Positions 8,325 through 18,415 of a stretch of DNA of 64,000 nt are shown piece by piece. This stretch comes from CAVPMW01 sp963706515. Lineage in GTDB: Bacteria > Chloroflexota > Anaerolineae > Anaerolineales > UBA4823. Each line of letters begins with the position of its first letter. Position 1 is the stretch's first letter. The stretch is taken from contig CAVPMW010000023.1 in assembly GCA_963706515.1 (NCBI GenBank), forward strand, positions 87,971-151,970, in the 5' to 3' direction. A program made the translations under genes and the position numbers. The notes under the pieces are model-generated. The model made no database searches, had not been told where the DNA came from, and saw only the letters and a list, made by a program, of their open reading frames with translations.

Positions 8325-9629
8325 ATGCTTAAGAACATCGTAGTCACCTTCGGCACGTCCATCGCTATTCTATGCGTCAACATCGCCACCGGGATCCTGA
8401 CTGCGCGGCTGCTCGGACCGGCAGGCAAAGGCGAGCTGACCGCGGTGATGATCTGGCCGAACGTGCTGGCGGTGCTGGGCAGCCTGGGACTGGTGGAATC
8501 GGTGGTGTATTTTACGGGGAGGGAGGGGGACGATGTCCCGTCGATCTGGACGGGCGCCATTTTTGCCGGCATATTCCAATCGATTGTGCTCATACCCATC
8601 GGGTTGATCCTGCTGCCCCTGCTGCTGCACCAATATAACAGCGCGATTATCGCAACCGGGCTGTTATTCCTGCTATTTATTCCCTTAAACCTGCTGACAC
8701 TTTACCAAAATTCGATCTTTCAGGGCAGGCTGCAGATGCGCACTTTCAACCTGGTGCGTTTCCTGGTGAGTGCGGTTTACCTTATTGGCCTGGTGTACCT
8801 GTGGGTGCAAGGGAAATTTACTGTATGGAACTGCACCATCTCGCTTTTACTGGCAAATTTAACGGTGCTGATTTACCAGCTCATAATTTTATGGAGAAGC
8901 GGCTGGATCCACTGGAATTATCAATGGATATTGTTGAAGAAAATGCTCCGTTATGGTATCCGCGCTCAATTAGGCAACGTTTCTTCGTTATTAAATCTAC
9001 GATTAGACCAAATGGCAATGTCGGTATTAATCGCCCCGGCTATGCTCGGTTTTTACGTCGTAGGCGTCACTTACAGCAACGGGGTAAATATCATCTCGAA
9101 CGCTATCGCGGCAGTCTCATTCCCGTCTATCTCACGTACGAATGACTTGAACGTCCAGAGGGATTTGATCGAGCGTTTTTTCAGGCTCAACCTGTGGGGC
9201 TGCTGCCTGGCAGGATTATTCCTGGGGATAGCGGCTGCCTGGCTGATACCGCTTTTGTTCGGGCAGAATTACGCGCCGGCAGTAACGGCTGCGATCATCC
9301 TGGTGATTGCGGGGGTGGTGGCTGGCCTGAATACGCTGATGGTTTCCGTATTGAAGGGGGTGGGTAAGCCGATCGTGTCTTCCTACGGGGAGGTGATCAG
9401 CTTGATTGCCACGGTGACCTTCCTCATCCTGCTGCTCCCGCGCTGGAACATCATCGGCGCGGCGGTGACCTCGTTGATTGCCTATTCGATCACCTGCGTT
9501 TATTTGTTTGTGTTCTTGTATAAAAAATATTCCTTCCCAATCAGGAAGCTGATCCTGCCCCAAAGGGATGATTTTCTTACCGCCAAAAAAGCACTTATGC
9601 GAGCCAGACAAGCGGCAAGCTCCTATTGA
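8325..9629 (+). CDS. Wzx-like polysaccharide flippase (MOP superfamily)
   Basis: This 434-residue protein has about twelve hydrophobic segments. Its opening, with TARLLGPAGKGELTAVMIWPN, is the classic start of the polysaccharide transporter (PST/Wzx) branch of the MOP superfamily, and a second half with INIISNAIAAVSFPSISR-type sequence fits. Such proteins flip undecaprenyl-linked repeat units across the cytoplasmic membrane. It starts 30 bases after gmd. No frameshift is seen. Confidence 0.85.
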   Translation: MLKNIVVTFGTSIAILCVNIATGILTARLLGPAGKGELTAVMIWPNVLAVLGSLGLVESVVYFTGREGDDVPSIWTGAIFAGIFQSIVLIPIGLILLPLLLHQYNSAIIATGLLFLLFIPLNLLTLYQNSIFQGRLQMRTFNLVRFLVSAVYLIGLVYLWVQGKFTVWNCTISLLLANLTVLIYQLIILWRSGWIHWNYQWILLKKMLRYGIRAQLGNVSSLLNLRLDQMAMSVLIAPAMLGFYVVGVTYSNGVNIISNAIAAVSFPSISRTNDLNVQRDLIERFFRLNLWGCCLAGLFLGIAAAWLIPLLFGQNYAPAVTAAIILVIAGVVAGLNTLMVSVLKGVGKPIVSSYGEVISLIATVTFLILLLPRWNIIGAAVTSLIAYSITCVYLFVFLYKKYSFPIRKLILPQRDDFLTAKKALMRARQAASSY

Positions 9630-9659
9630 TCCCGCGATCTACATAAACGATTTCAACGT

Positions 9660-10580
9660 ATGCTAAAGATAAATCGATTCGTGACCTGGGTTCTCCTGGC
9701 AGTGATTGGAATTTCAACCCTGGTATTGTATTCTCCAGGATTACTCAAAACGCTCAGTGTGAACCTGGCTGCCTTACGAGATATAAAGAATTTAGCCCTG
9801 AAAATCAAACCTGAGGCATGCTCTGGATACGACCTCACATACCCAAAATATGCCTTATGTATAAAAAAGCTGCTCAATCAAGATGACCTGGTAAGTGCGG
9901 ACCACCTCTACTCTGAGTTTATAAAATCAGGAAGTACAGGCACAGTATTTTCCCCATACTTTCTTGCACAGATTGAGGATTACCGAGCCAATTACCCAGC
10001 AGCATGCAACCAGCTCCAGAGAATCAATTCCAAACCGACCATGCTATTACTAGCCGACAGAGCCTTTTCCACGAATAATTGGGACGGATTGGCGATTTAT
10101 CTCGATTGCATCGACCAGGTTAAGCTGAGCCCGGGATACGTAAACCCGTACAGGACAGCGGTTTTGTTCAACAGCCTGGGGATGCATCTGGAAGAAATAG
10201 AGAATTACAGAGAAGCTGAGAGAGCTTATTCCCTGGCTGGGGATTGGTACCCGACCATCTGGTCGGAACCGTTTATCAATATTGCCAGGATAGAGGCTCA
10301 ACATGGTCATGTTGATGGCGCGATCAATCTCCTGCTGGATGCATTCAGAAAAGCCACATTACCGCAATCCAAATATTTGCTCATGAGAGAATACGGCATA
10401 TACAATGAGAAAGCTCAGAATATTGAAAGCGCAATCTGCGCTTATCGGGAAGCTTTAAGGTTATCCGAAGGATTATCGGCAGATTACGCGCCGCAAAACG
10501 CGTTGGATGATTTGGAGAACAGAATAAACCAACTGCAATCGCAATCTGGAATCGCGAACTGCCCAGTTTTATCTCAATAA
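9660..10580 (+). CDS. Membrane-anchored TPR-like protein
   Basis: One N-terminal hydrophobic segment (about residues 7-26, VTWVLLAVIGISTLVLY) is followed by an extracytoplasmic region of some 270 residues. It contains helical pairs such as YREAERAYSLAGDWYP and ESAICAYREALRLSEG near the C-terminus that resemble tetratricopeptide repeats. Two or three repeats are visible. The base composition is more AT-rich than flanking genes. Its neighbours suggest a scaffold or assembly role for the polysaccharide machinery; no specific family is recognised. Confidence 0.6.
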   Translation: MLKINRFVTWVLLAVIGISTLVLYSPGLLKTLSVNLAALRDIKNLALKIKPEACSGYDLTYPKYALCIKKLLNQDDLVSADHLYSEFIKSGSTGTVFSPYFLAQIEDYRANYPAACNQLQRINSKPTMLLLADRAFSTNNWDGLAIYLDCIDQVKLSPGYVNPYRTAVLFNSLGMHLEEIENYREAERAYSLAGDWYPTIWSEPFINIARIEAQHGHVDGAINLLLDAFRKATLPQSKYLLMREYGIYNEKAQNIESAICAYREALRLSEGLSADYAPQNALDDLENRINQLQSQSGIANCPVLSQ

Positions 10581-10634
10581 ACCAGCTAAATCGATTAAAT
10601 TGAGTCCCTCAGGGTTAATTCAGGATATATATGT

Positions 10635-11914
10635 GTGGTTGAGACCAGATTAGACCCACATGGTCAATATAAAATTGATGTCGCTCATATGGGTGCTGTA
10701 CTGCATTATGCAGTCCCGAGCATCCTGTATGAAAAAGGAATGCTAAATACCTTTTATACAGACTTCTTCTTCACGGATAACAGCATCGATAAGGCAATTC
10801 GAGCTCTTATTTCTAAATTACCGGGGAAAGTCAACAAGCAGATCGCTGGACGTACAATAGTTAATTTTCCGGCTAAGTACGTACGAAGATCGAATCTAAT
10901 AGGGATCAGCTTTTCAGGCGGCCTCAGATTACCGCTTACTCCTTCGCAGCGTAATCGACTTTCACTACTTATTTTGGCTCCAGATTTGCGAAATGGGTTG
11001 CCAGAAACCAAACATTCAATATAGACGCAGTCTACGGTCGCAATAACTCTTCCCTGGAATTTTTTAAGAAGGCAAAAGCTCACGGGGTAAAGTGCATCTT
11101 GCATCAATCGATTGCTCCGTATCCAATATTAATGGCGCTTATGGAGGAGGAGTTTGGATTGTGGCAGGATTGGGAGGGCAAGCCTGCGGAGTTACGGATT
11201 AATAGGGTAAATGAGCGCGAACAGGAGGAATGGGAAATCGCGGACGGCATTCATGTAGGTTCAGAATTCGTAGCGGAAGGACTACAGAAATGCGGCGTGA
11301 CGAAGGACCGCTTACTGGTTGTGCCCTATGCGATCAATATTGAACAATATAAACCATCGAAGCAAATCATTGAAAATGACAAGATCAAGATTTTATTTTT
11401 CGGATCGGTCTCAATCCGAAAAGGAATCCAATATTTGTACCAGGCTTTTCAGTATTTAGATCCAACAAAATATTCGGTTAAAGTGGCAGGCGGAATCTAT
11501 CTTAATCCGGCAGTCGTTCATAATTTAACAGAAAAATTTGATCTGCTTGGGATCATACCGATGCAAGATGTTCCGGCACTGCTAAATTGGGCGGATGTAT
11601 TGGTGCTGCCAAGCATCTGTGAAGGATCTGCCCTTGCAACCTATGAAGCATTAGCTTCCGGTGTGCCAGTGATAACTACACCGAACGCGGGATCCGTAGT
11701 CCGAAATGACATCGATGGGTTCATCGTTCCAATTCGGGATAGCGCTGCCATAAGTGAAAAATTAGATGTGCTTTATCACGACCGTGATTTACTCGGGTAT
11801 ATGTCGCGAAATGCCAGAAAATACGCCGAAGAAAATTTGTCGTACCCGGTTTTTTCTGAAAGATTTATTCAGGCGATATTACGGGTGAGTCGAAAAAGTA
11901 TAAATATACAATAG
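10635..11914 (+). CDS. Glycosyltransferase family 4 (GT-B), one frameshift
   Basis: The first part begins at a GTG (VETRLDPHGQYKIDVAHMG) and runs to about 10955. The frame then shifts and continues with FTTYFGSRFAKWVARNQTFN through ADGIHVGSEFVAEGL, ILFFGSVSIRKGIQYLYQAF and LVLPSICEGSALATYEALASG, to the stop at 11914. The ExxxxA.YEALA nucleotide-sugar site and the FFGS..RKG motif define a GT4-type GT-B enzyme of about 425 residues. It would add one sugar of the repeat unit at the cytoplasmic face. It is AT-rich like its neighbours, as serotype-specific genes often are. Confidence 0.82.
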
Positions 11915-11921
11915 CCCGACT

Positions 11922-13299
11922 ATGGATATCTATCAATTACTCCTCATCCATGTCTTGTAATCGGTATATGTCTATTTATAGCGGCCTATTTTCTGATTAG
12001 AGCATCATTTATGGCGTTGGAACCTCTTCGGATTCTGGGCATGGCTGGCATTTTGCTTGTATTTTTTCCTGCACCCAACTTTTTCATTACTCAGCAATGA
12101 TTTGTCCCGGTATGAAATCTTCTTAGACGTTTCGGGCGGATATCCGCGTGGGTTATGGGTCTTGACGGTTGTGACAGTCGCCATCGCAGTTTATTTCATG
12201 TCTTACCTTAAAACCACTACGCAGACTGTCCGCTGGGGACTCAAACAGAGCAGTCACATCTCGCCAATCCAGGCTGTTGTTATGATTTTATTCGTCATAA
12301 TTGGACTGTATTCCCTGGTCGTTTTTCGGGCAAATGTGGTCTCTACCGCAGATGTATTGGTCATTGAAGGAGGACGCTTTACAGGGGAGATCACCGGCTA
12401 CCAGTATTCGGCATATATGCTGCTCTTTGTCCCTATCTTTTACCTTTTACTGAGCAATACCTATATGCTGCGGATCACCGGTTGGGGCTTATTTACTCTA
12501 TTCATCATCCTGGCATTGCCCTACGGATGGTCCAGGTACACAATTGTTTCAGTAATTATTGCCCTTTCTATTGTCGACACACTGCGGAGTCACCGGGCAT
12601 GGCCCAGGCTTCTCTTCAGCGGATTAATCGTTCCTGTCAGCAGCGATCTTACAGCTCAGAGGTCATGCGGATTGGAGCCTAGATACCAGTGGAGTTGAGG
12701 TGCTTACGCTGGCCGAACAGCTCCCGACGAAGGTAAGCGGGGTGATCCCAGCCCGGATGCAGCCATGCTGCCCACCTTTTACCTGGAGAGCTATAGTAAA
12801 GACCATCTCACCGGGTACGATTATGGTATACCGCTGATCAACTACATCCTTACCGGCTGGATCCCGAACCGAAACTTCCCGCAGAAGTACTTTTTAATGG
12901 ATTGGCTGCGAGGACAACCAGCGTGATGACAGCTCTCCATTAATCGAGGATATGCTCTACGGGAGTAAATCTACCTTAGTCGGTGGATTTTACAGCGATG
13001 GTGGATTGATCGGAGTGATCCTGCTGATGGCAGCCATGGGATTCATCACCCGAAAAATGGATGGAATGCTGGAAGATGAAAGCCCATTGATCGTAAAAGC
13101 CGTTGGAGTGAGCTGGCTGGGCGTAATGTGGATAGTATGGGGGAGTCATGATTATTGGGGGCTCATGACCCTGGGTTTTGTAGCAATTCCCGGGATTCTA
13201 TTCTGGCTTGTTTCGCCGAAATCCAGGAATAAAAGAATTATTAAAACGAAAATTTATTCTCATCCGTTATCAATTAATAGTCAAATCAAAGGTATGTGA
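11922..13299 (+). CDS. Wzy-like polysaccharide polymerase, broken by several frameshifts
   Basis: Pieces in different frames join into one polytopic membrane protein. It starts MDIYQLLLIHVL, then VIGICLFIAAYFLIRASF and LGMAGILLVFFPA. A block of five helices follows (GLWVLTVVTVAIAVYFMSYL to PYGWSRYTIVSVIIAL), then a hydrophilic loop with LTGYDYGIPLINYILTGWIP and the last helices (STLVGGFYSDGGLIGVILL). At least three shifts are needed (about 11955-12100, 12650-12780, 12925). Helix pattern, the long periplasmic loop and locus position fit an oligosaccharide repeat-unit polymerase; sequence alone does not prove it. It could be a true pseudogene, but error is likelier given the neighbours. Confidence 0.55.
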
Positions 13300-13308
13300 T
13301 AGATTAAA

Positions 13309-13419
13309 TAAACCCAACTAGAGATTTCTGAAGAAACAAGCAACTTAAAATGGGTTTACTTAGGAGCAAACCGCCAGTTAGAGCACCGATTTAATTAAAA
13401 ATATTTTCAGCGGTTTGCT
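13309..13419. repeat. Twin stem-loop element, copy 1
   Basis: TAAACCCA (13309-13316) pairs with TGGGTTTA (13351-13358) around a 34-base loop. Six bases later AGCAAACCGC (13365-13374) pairs with GCGGTTTGCT (13410-13419) around a 35-base loop. The same architecture with other stem sequences recurs at 50707 and 52024. It occupies most of the 215-base gap between the polymerase and the next glycosyltransferase. Confidence 0.55.
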
Positions 13420-13514
13420 TTAGCAACCTGATCATCAACCAAGCTGAAACCCAATCACCACCGGTGTCTCCATAACTTTTCTGAAGACAATTCTTGCCCT
13501 AGAAACTATTCGAG

Positions 13515-14691
13515 ATGAGTAATTACATAAACATTTTGATGGTCACTATTGGTTTTCCGCCAGCCTATCCTTGGGGAGGCCCTGTCCGAAATGTTTATCA
13601 CCAGAGTAAGGGATTAATTCAGAGAAACCACCAGGTAACAGTCATTTGCACGAATTTACTGGACAAACGGGCGAGGCTCCAAGATAAAACTTTTTCAACA
13701 AAGGTGGATGGCATAAATGTCACCTATTTCAAGACCTGGAACCTGCCCTGGTGGCCGGGAACTTTTGGACCGACCTGGCTGCCAGAATTGGGTGGATTTT
13801 TGCAGAAAAACATCAGTCAGTACGATGTGGTGCATCTCCACGGATACCGCAATTTCATCGGCTTACAGGTCATCAGAGAAGCACGGAAGGCTGGAATCCC
13901 CTATATCCTTCAACCGCATGGAGAGCTGCCGGTGATCGTGAACACGTTCCTGCTCAAGAGGCTCTACGACCGCTGGCTGGGTAAAGCTGAGCTGGAGGGA
14001 ATGAGCGCCTTGATTGCCTTGCAGTCTAGCGAACACGAACAAGCAATCGAGCGAGGGGGTACCCCCCGAAAAAATCGAGATCATTCCGAATGGAATTGAA
14101 ATGGAGCAAGCCGGGGTATTTGCTGTGCGAGGCGGATTCCGCCACATGTATGGGATTGCTACCGATCGCCCATTGATCCTTTTCCTGGGACGGATCAACC
14201 GCAAGAAAGGGACGGACATGCTGGTGGAGGCTTTCGCCCGCATGCAGCACCGTGAGGCACAGCTGGCGATCGTCGGACCGGATGACGGACAACTTGGTGA
14301 AGTAAAGGAACTGATCCAGCGTTATCGGGTTAGCGATAGGGTGATATTGATAGGATTACTCGCTGGGGATGAAGTGTATGCAGCATATCGCGATGCTGAT
14401 TTATTCGTCTTGCCGGCGCGAACCGATACCTTTCCATCGGTGCTGATGGAAGCCTGCCAGGCGGGTACACCGATGGTGGTCACGGAGGGGTGCGAGATCG
14501 CAGACCTGCTGCGCGGCCGAGTGGCAGAAGTGACACCTTTCGACCCGGATTGCTTTGCCGAGGCGATGGACCGCCTGTTGGATGACCGCAAGCTTTATCT
14601 GCGCTACCAGGCGAACTGCCCAATCCTGGTAGAAGAAGAATTCTCTCTATCGAGGTCGATCGATAAATTGGAAAGCCTATACCAGCGGTGA
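13515..14691 (+). CDS. Glycosyltransferase family 4, one homopolymer frameshift
   Basis: It begins MSNYINILMVTIGFPPAYPWGGPVRN at 13515, the glycine-rich acceptor loop of GT4 enzymes. The frame is lost at a GGGGG run near 14058 and resumes with GVPPEKIEIIPNGIEMEQAG, then ILFLGRINRKKGTDMLVEAF, LAIVGPDDG and VLPARTDTFPSVLMEACQAGTP. The last is the E(x7)E nucleotide-sugar signature. The restored length is about 390 residues, normal for the family. It probably transfers a sugar from a nucleotide donor onto the growing lipid-linked repeat unit. GC content is back to the regional average from here on. Confidence 0.85.
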
Positions 14692-14728
14692 TCCGTGAAA
14701 ACCAGGCGAAGGGGAGCGTGTAGGAGGA

Positions 14729-15328
14729 ATGGAGCAGGCTCGGTATACCCCCTGGAAGGCGTGGAACGAGGTGCGGCGCTGGCTGGCGTACCCGCGAGCG
14801 CGCTGGCTTTCGCGCTGCAGGGGGTGAAATGGGGGAGGGGCTGGCGGCTGTACGGCGTGCCGATCGTGCAGCGCCACCGGCAGAGCGTGCTGGAGATCGG
14901 GGAGGGGTGCAGCCTGCGCTCGGCAACCGGGCGAACCCGCTGGGTGCGAACCATGCGGTGATCCTGTGCACCTGGCAGGCGGGCGCAGTCCTGCGGATCG
15001 GGGAGGGCTTCGCCATGACCGGCGGGAGCCTTTGCGCGGCAGAGAGCGTCACGATAGGGGACGGGGTGCTCGTCGGGGCAAACTGCACGATCATCGACAG
15101 CGACTTTCACCCAAGCGATGCTGCGGAGCGGCGGGCGGACCCCAAGGCGGGTAAGACCGCGCCGGTAGTGATCGAGGACGGGGTCTTCATCGGGATGAAC
15201 AGCCTGGTGCTGAAAGGCGTGCATCTGGGGAAGGGCAGCACAGTGGCGGCGGGGAGCGTGGTGACGCACGACGTGCCGGCAGGCGCTCTGGCGGGGGGAA
15301 ACCCGGCCGGGTGATCCGGGAAGCGTAG
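14729..15328 (+). CDS. Hexapeptide-repeat acyltransferase, several frameshifts
   Basis: The start at 14729 (MEQARYTPWKAWNEVRRW) follows TAGGAGGA. Frames change near 14810 (VKWGRGWRLYGVPIVQRH), near 14930 (NPLGANHAVILCTW) and near 15315, where restoring one base gives a GNPA..VIREA end and a stop at 15326-15328. The left-handed beta-helix repeats are clear: ESVTIGDGVLVGANCTI, VIEDGVFIGMNSLVLKGVHLGKGSTVAAGSVV. The histidine-bearing loop DSDFHP is the LacA/WbbJ-type active site. It would O- or N-acetylate a sugar of the polysaccharide. The stop abuts the next ATG at 15329. Confidence 0.75.
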
Positions 15329-16583
15329 ATGAAGGCATTAATCGTCAGTGCGATCTTCCCGCCGGAGCCGGTAATCTCGGCGCAGACCTCCGCCCAGGTG
15401 GCAGAGGCGCTGCAGCGAAAGCGGCTGGCAGGTGCGGGTGATCACCGATTTCCCGAACAAGCCGGGGGGGCGGATCTACACGGGGTATAAAAGGAAGCTG
15501 TACCAGAGCGAAACGACCGCGGGGGGTTACACGGTCACGCGGGTTTTTTCTACTTTTTCGCGCAGGTCCACGCTGCTCAGCCGGTTCATGGAAAACTGCA
15601 CCTTTGGGATCAGCAGCAGCCTGGCGGTGCTCTTCAGCAAAGGCGTGGACGTGATCTACGCGTACTCCTGGCCGCTGTTTGCCAGCGCAATGCTGGCAGC
15701 GAGCGCCTGGCTGAAGGGCATCCCGCTGCTGGTCAGCATCCAGGATGTCTATCCGGAATCGCTGGTAGCCCAGGGGCGGATCGCCGAGAAGAGCTGGCTG
15801 GTGAGGCTGCTGCGCAGGATCGATGGCTGGAACGCACGCCGGGCGAGGCGGCTGATCGTGATCTCGGAACAATTCGCGGATATCTACCGGCAGAGCCGCG
15901 GCCTGGAAGCCGGACGGCTGGCGGTGGTCCCCAACTGGAAGGAAGCCCTGGATGAAGCCACGCCGGAAGCGATCCGGAATTTCCGGCAAAAACTGGGCGT
16001 CCGGGATGGAGCGGTTCTCGCCGGCTACGGAGGCAACATCGGAGCCGCGGCGGGGCTGGAGCAAGTAATATCAGCGTTCGAGCGTACCGAGCACGGCGAT
16101 ACCCGGTTTTTGATCGCCGGCGATGGGAGCCGGCTGGAAGAGTGCCGCCGTCTGGCGCACAACACCTCGAACGGCACGGTGAAATTCTACTCCCCTTGGC
16201 CGGAATGCGAGACCGGGTTGGTGCTGCAGTCGACCGATTTCCTCATCTTACCCACTTCCGGCAGGCAATCCTGGTATTCGGTGCCGTCGAAGCTGGTCAC
16301 CTACATGCTGGCGGGCAAGCCGGTGTTGGGCATCGTCGAGCCGGGTACGGCGACCGAGAAGACGATCCGGGAGAGCGGCTGCGGGTGGACGATGGGCCCC
16401 GGGGATACCCCCGGGGATATCCTCCGGCTGGCACGGATGATCGACGAGGTAGCCAGCCTGCCGAAGGGGAGACTGGCAGAGATGGGCGACGCCGGGAAGA
16501 GCTACGCCATCCAGCACTTTAACCGGGAAAGATGCCTGCCGCAGATCGTACAGATCATCGAGGCTGCCGCAGCAGAGCGCTAA
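15329..16583 (+). CDS. Glycosyltransferase family 4, WcaI/WbuB-like, one frameshift
   Basis: It starts MKALIVSAIFPPEPVISAQTS at 15329, immediately after the preceding stop. An extra A near 15420 breaks the frame, which resumes with SGWQVRVITDFPNKPGG. Later motifs are SIQDVYPESLVAQG, VVPNWKEALDEA, YGGNIGAAAGLEQVI and LPTSGRQSWYSVPSKLVTYMLAGKP. This pattern is that of the WcaI/WbuB (colanic acid and fucosamine) branch of GT4. The product is about 418 residues. Its acceptor and donor sugars cannot be read from the sequence. Confidence 0.85.
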
Positions 16584-16674
16584 GTACAGTCACATAAATT
16601 CGGTTAGATCGTCGATTGCGTTCCACTCTCGGATTCCTGATTGCGACCTATCAATACAAATTTGACTGTACTTA
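16581..16674. repeat. 94-base element with 12-base perfect terminal inverted repeats
   Basis: TAAGTACAGTCA (16581-16592) is repeated inverted as TGACTGTACTTA (16663-16674). The left end coincides with the stop codon of the glycosyltransferase. The internal 70 bases show a direct GATTGCG repeat but no coding potential. It could be a small transposon relic or a long-loop stem like the twin elements. Confidence 0.45.
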
Positions 16675-16752
16675 AAAAGCAAGAGGAAGATTTCTTGAGA
16701 TACGGTCAGGCCTGGGCGGAAGGAGCCAGCAGAACATGATTGGAAGGCGAAC

Positions 16753-18406
16753 ATGAGCGAAGTCGAAGGGGACTTCAGCGGTGGATCTTTCACCGGGGAT
16801 CTGCGCCGCTACGCGGGGATTACCCGGCATTGGGCGTGGCTGATCCTGCTGACCACGGTCCTGGCAGGCGTGCTGGCTTTCATTGTCAGCCGGCAGATCA
16901 CACCGATTTACGAAGGGACGACGACGGTGCTGGTGAACGAACCGACCACCGGCGGGGACAGCAACTATACCGCCATCCTGACCAGCGAGCGGCTGACTCG
17001 CACCTATGCCGAGATGATGACGAAATCCCAGGTGCTGGCAGGGGTGGAGAAGAACCTGGGGTTGACGATGAAGATCGAGGACCTCACCCGGGCGATCGAC
17101 GTCAGCCCGGTGCGGGACACCCAGCTGATCGAGATCAAAGCGCGCAACCCCGACCCGCAGCTGGCAGCCGGGATCGCCAACCAGATCGTGGCAGTATTCA
17201 GCGAGCAGGTGCAGGCGCTCCAGGCGAGCCGCTTTTCCGAATCGAAGCAAAGCCTGGAAGCGGAGCTGGCGGCAACCGACCAGCAGATCAAGGAGACGAG
17301 CGACGCTCTGCAGAAGCTGGGCGAGAACGACCAGGCGAGCCGGGACCGCCTGGAATCGGCCCTGGTGCAGTACCGGCAATCGTACACCAGCCTGCTGCAA
17401 AGCTACGAAGGGGTCAGGCTGGCGGAAGCCGAATCGACCTCGAGTGTCATCCAGGTCGAGCCAGCGCAGCCGCCCGAAAAGCCGGTGCTGCCGCGCACCC
17501 TGCTGAACGTCTGCCTGGCCAGCGTGCTGGGGTTCCTATTGGGGCTGGGGATTGCCTTCCTGCTCGAAGCGCTGGATAACACCCTGCGCACACCGGAGGA
17601 CGTGAGCGGGCAGCTGGGCCTGCCTGTGCTGGGGGTGATCGCGGATTCCCACTTTGCGGGCGACAGGCCGGCGGTCATCGCCGAGCCGCGCTCCCCGGTG
17701 GCGGAGGCGTTCCGCACCCTGCGGACGAACCTCCAATTTGCCAGCGTCGACGTCCCCCTGCGCACGATCCTGGTGACCAGCCCCTCGCCGGGGGAGGGAA
17801 AATCGACGATTGCGGCAAACCTGGCGACGGTGATCGCCCAGGGAGGCAAGCGGGTGATCATCCTGGATGCGGACATGCGCCGCCCGACCGTGCACCAGAT
17901 ATTCGCACGTAAAAAATGAAAACGGGCTGACGGACCTGGTGCTCAATGGAAACCACAACCCGGAGCAGCAGCCGCAGCAGACAACGGTCGAAGGGCTGAG
18001 CGTGCTGACCAGCGGTGAGCTGCCGCCGAACCCGGTGGAGCTGCTCGGCTCGGAGAAGATGAGCGACCTGATCGAAGCGATCAGCCGCCAGGCGGATATG
18101 GTCGTGATCGACTCGCCGCCGGTGATGATGGTGACCGATTCGTCGGTGCTGGCGCAAAGGGTCGACGGGGTGCTCCTGGTCATCCGGCAGGGAGAGACCA
18201 ACCCCGAGATCGCCAGGCAGTCGCTCGAACAGCTCCGGCGGGTGGGGGCGAACGTCGTTGGGGCGGTGCTGAACGGGGTGAAGTTTGGGCGCTCGAGCTA
18301 CTACTACCATTACAAGGACTACTACCAGGGAGAGGACGGGCGCTACCGGGGCGGGAGCCGGCTGAAGCTCAGAAAGCGGGCCAACCATTCGAATCGGAGC
18401 GATTGA
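16753..18406 (+). CDS. Wzz chain-length determinant fused to BY-type tyrosine kinase, one frameshift
   Basis: The N-terminal half has the Wzz domain: a first membrane helix (about residues 27-47), an extracytoplasmic coiled-coil region and a second helix near 255 preceded by the PEKPVLPR motif. The cytoplasmic kinase has Walker A (SPSPGEGKST), Walker A' (IILDADMRRP) and, after a shift in an A-run near 17917, Walker B (MVVIDSPPVMM). The C-terminus carries the tyrosine cluster SSYYYHYKDYYQG. This is the single-polypeptide Wzc/ExoP architecture (about 550 residues), which controls chain length and export through cyclic autophosphorylation. The LMW phosphatase at 20575 is its likely partner. Confidence 0.9.
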
Positions 18407-18415
18407 GCCGGTGGG

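Noticed and set aside
17900..17925. TGA after an A-run in the kinase gene as a possible selenocysteine codon or programmed shift
   Set aside because: The conserved kinase sequence resumes in a different frame, so readthrough cannot explain it, and similar indels occur throughout the window.
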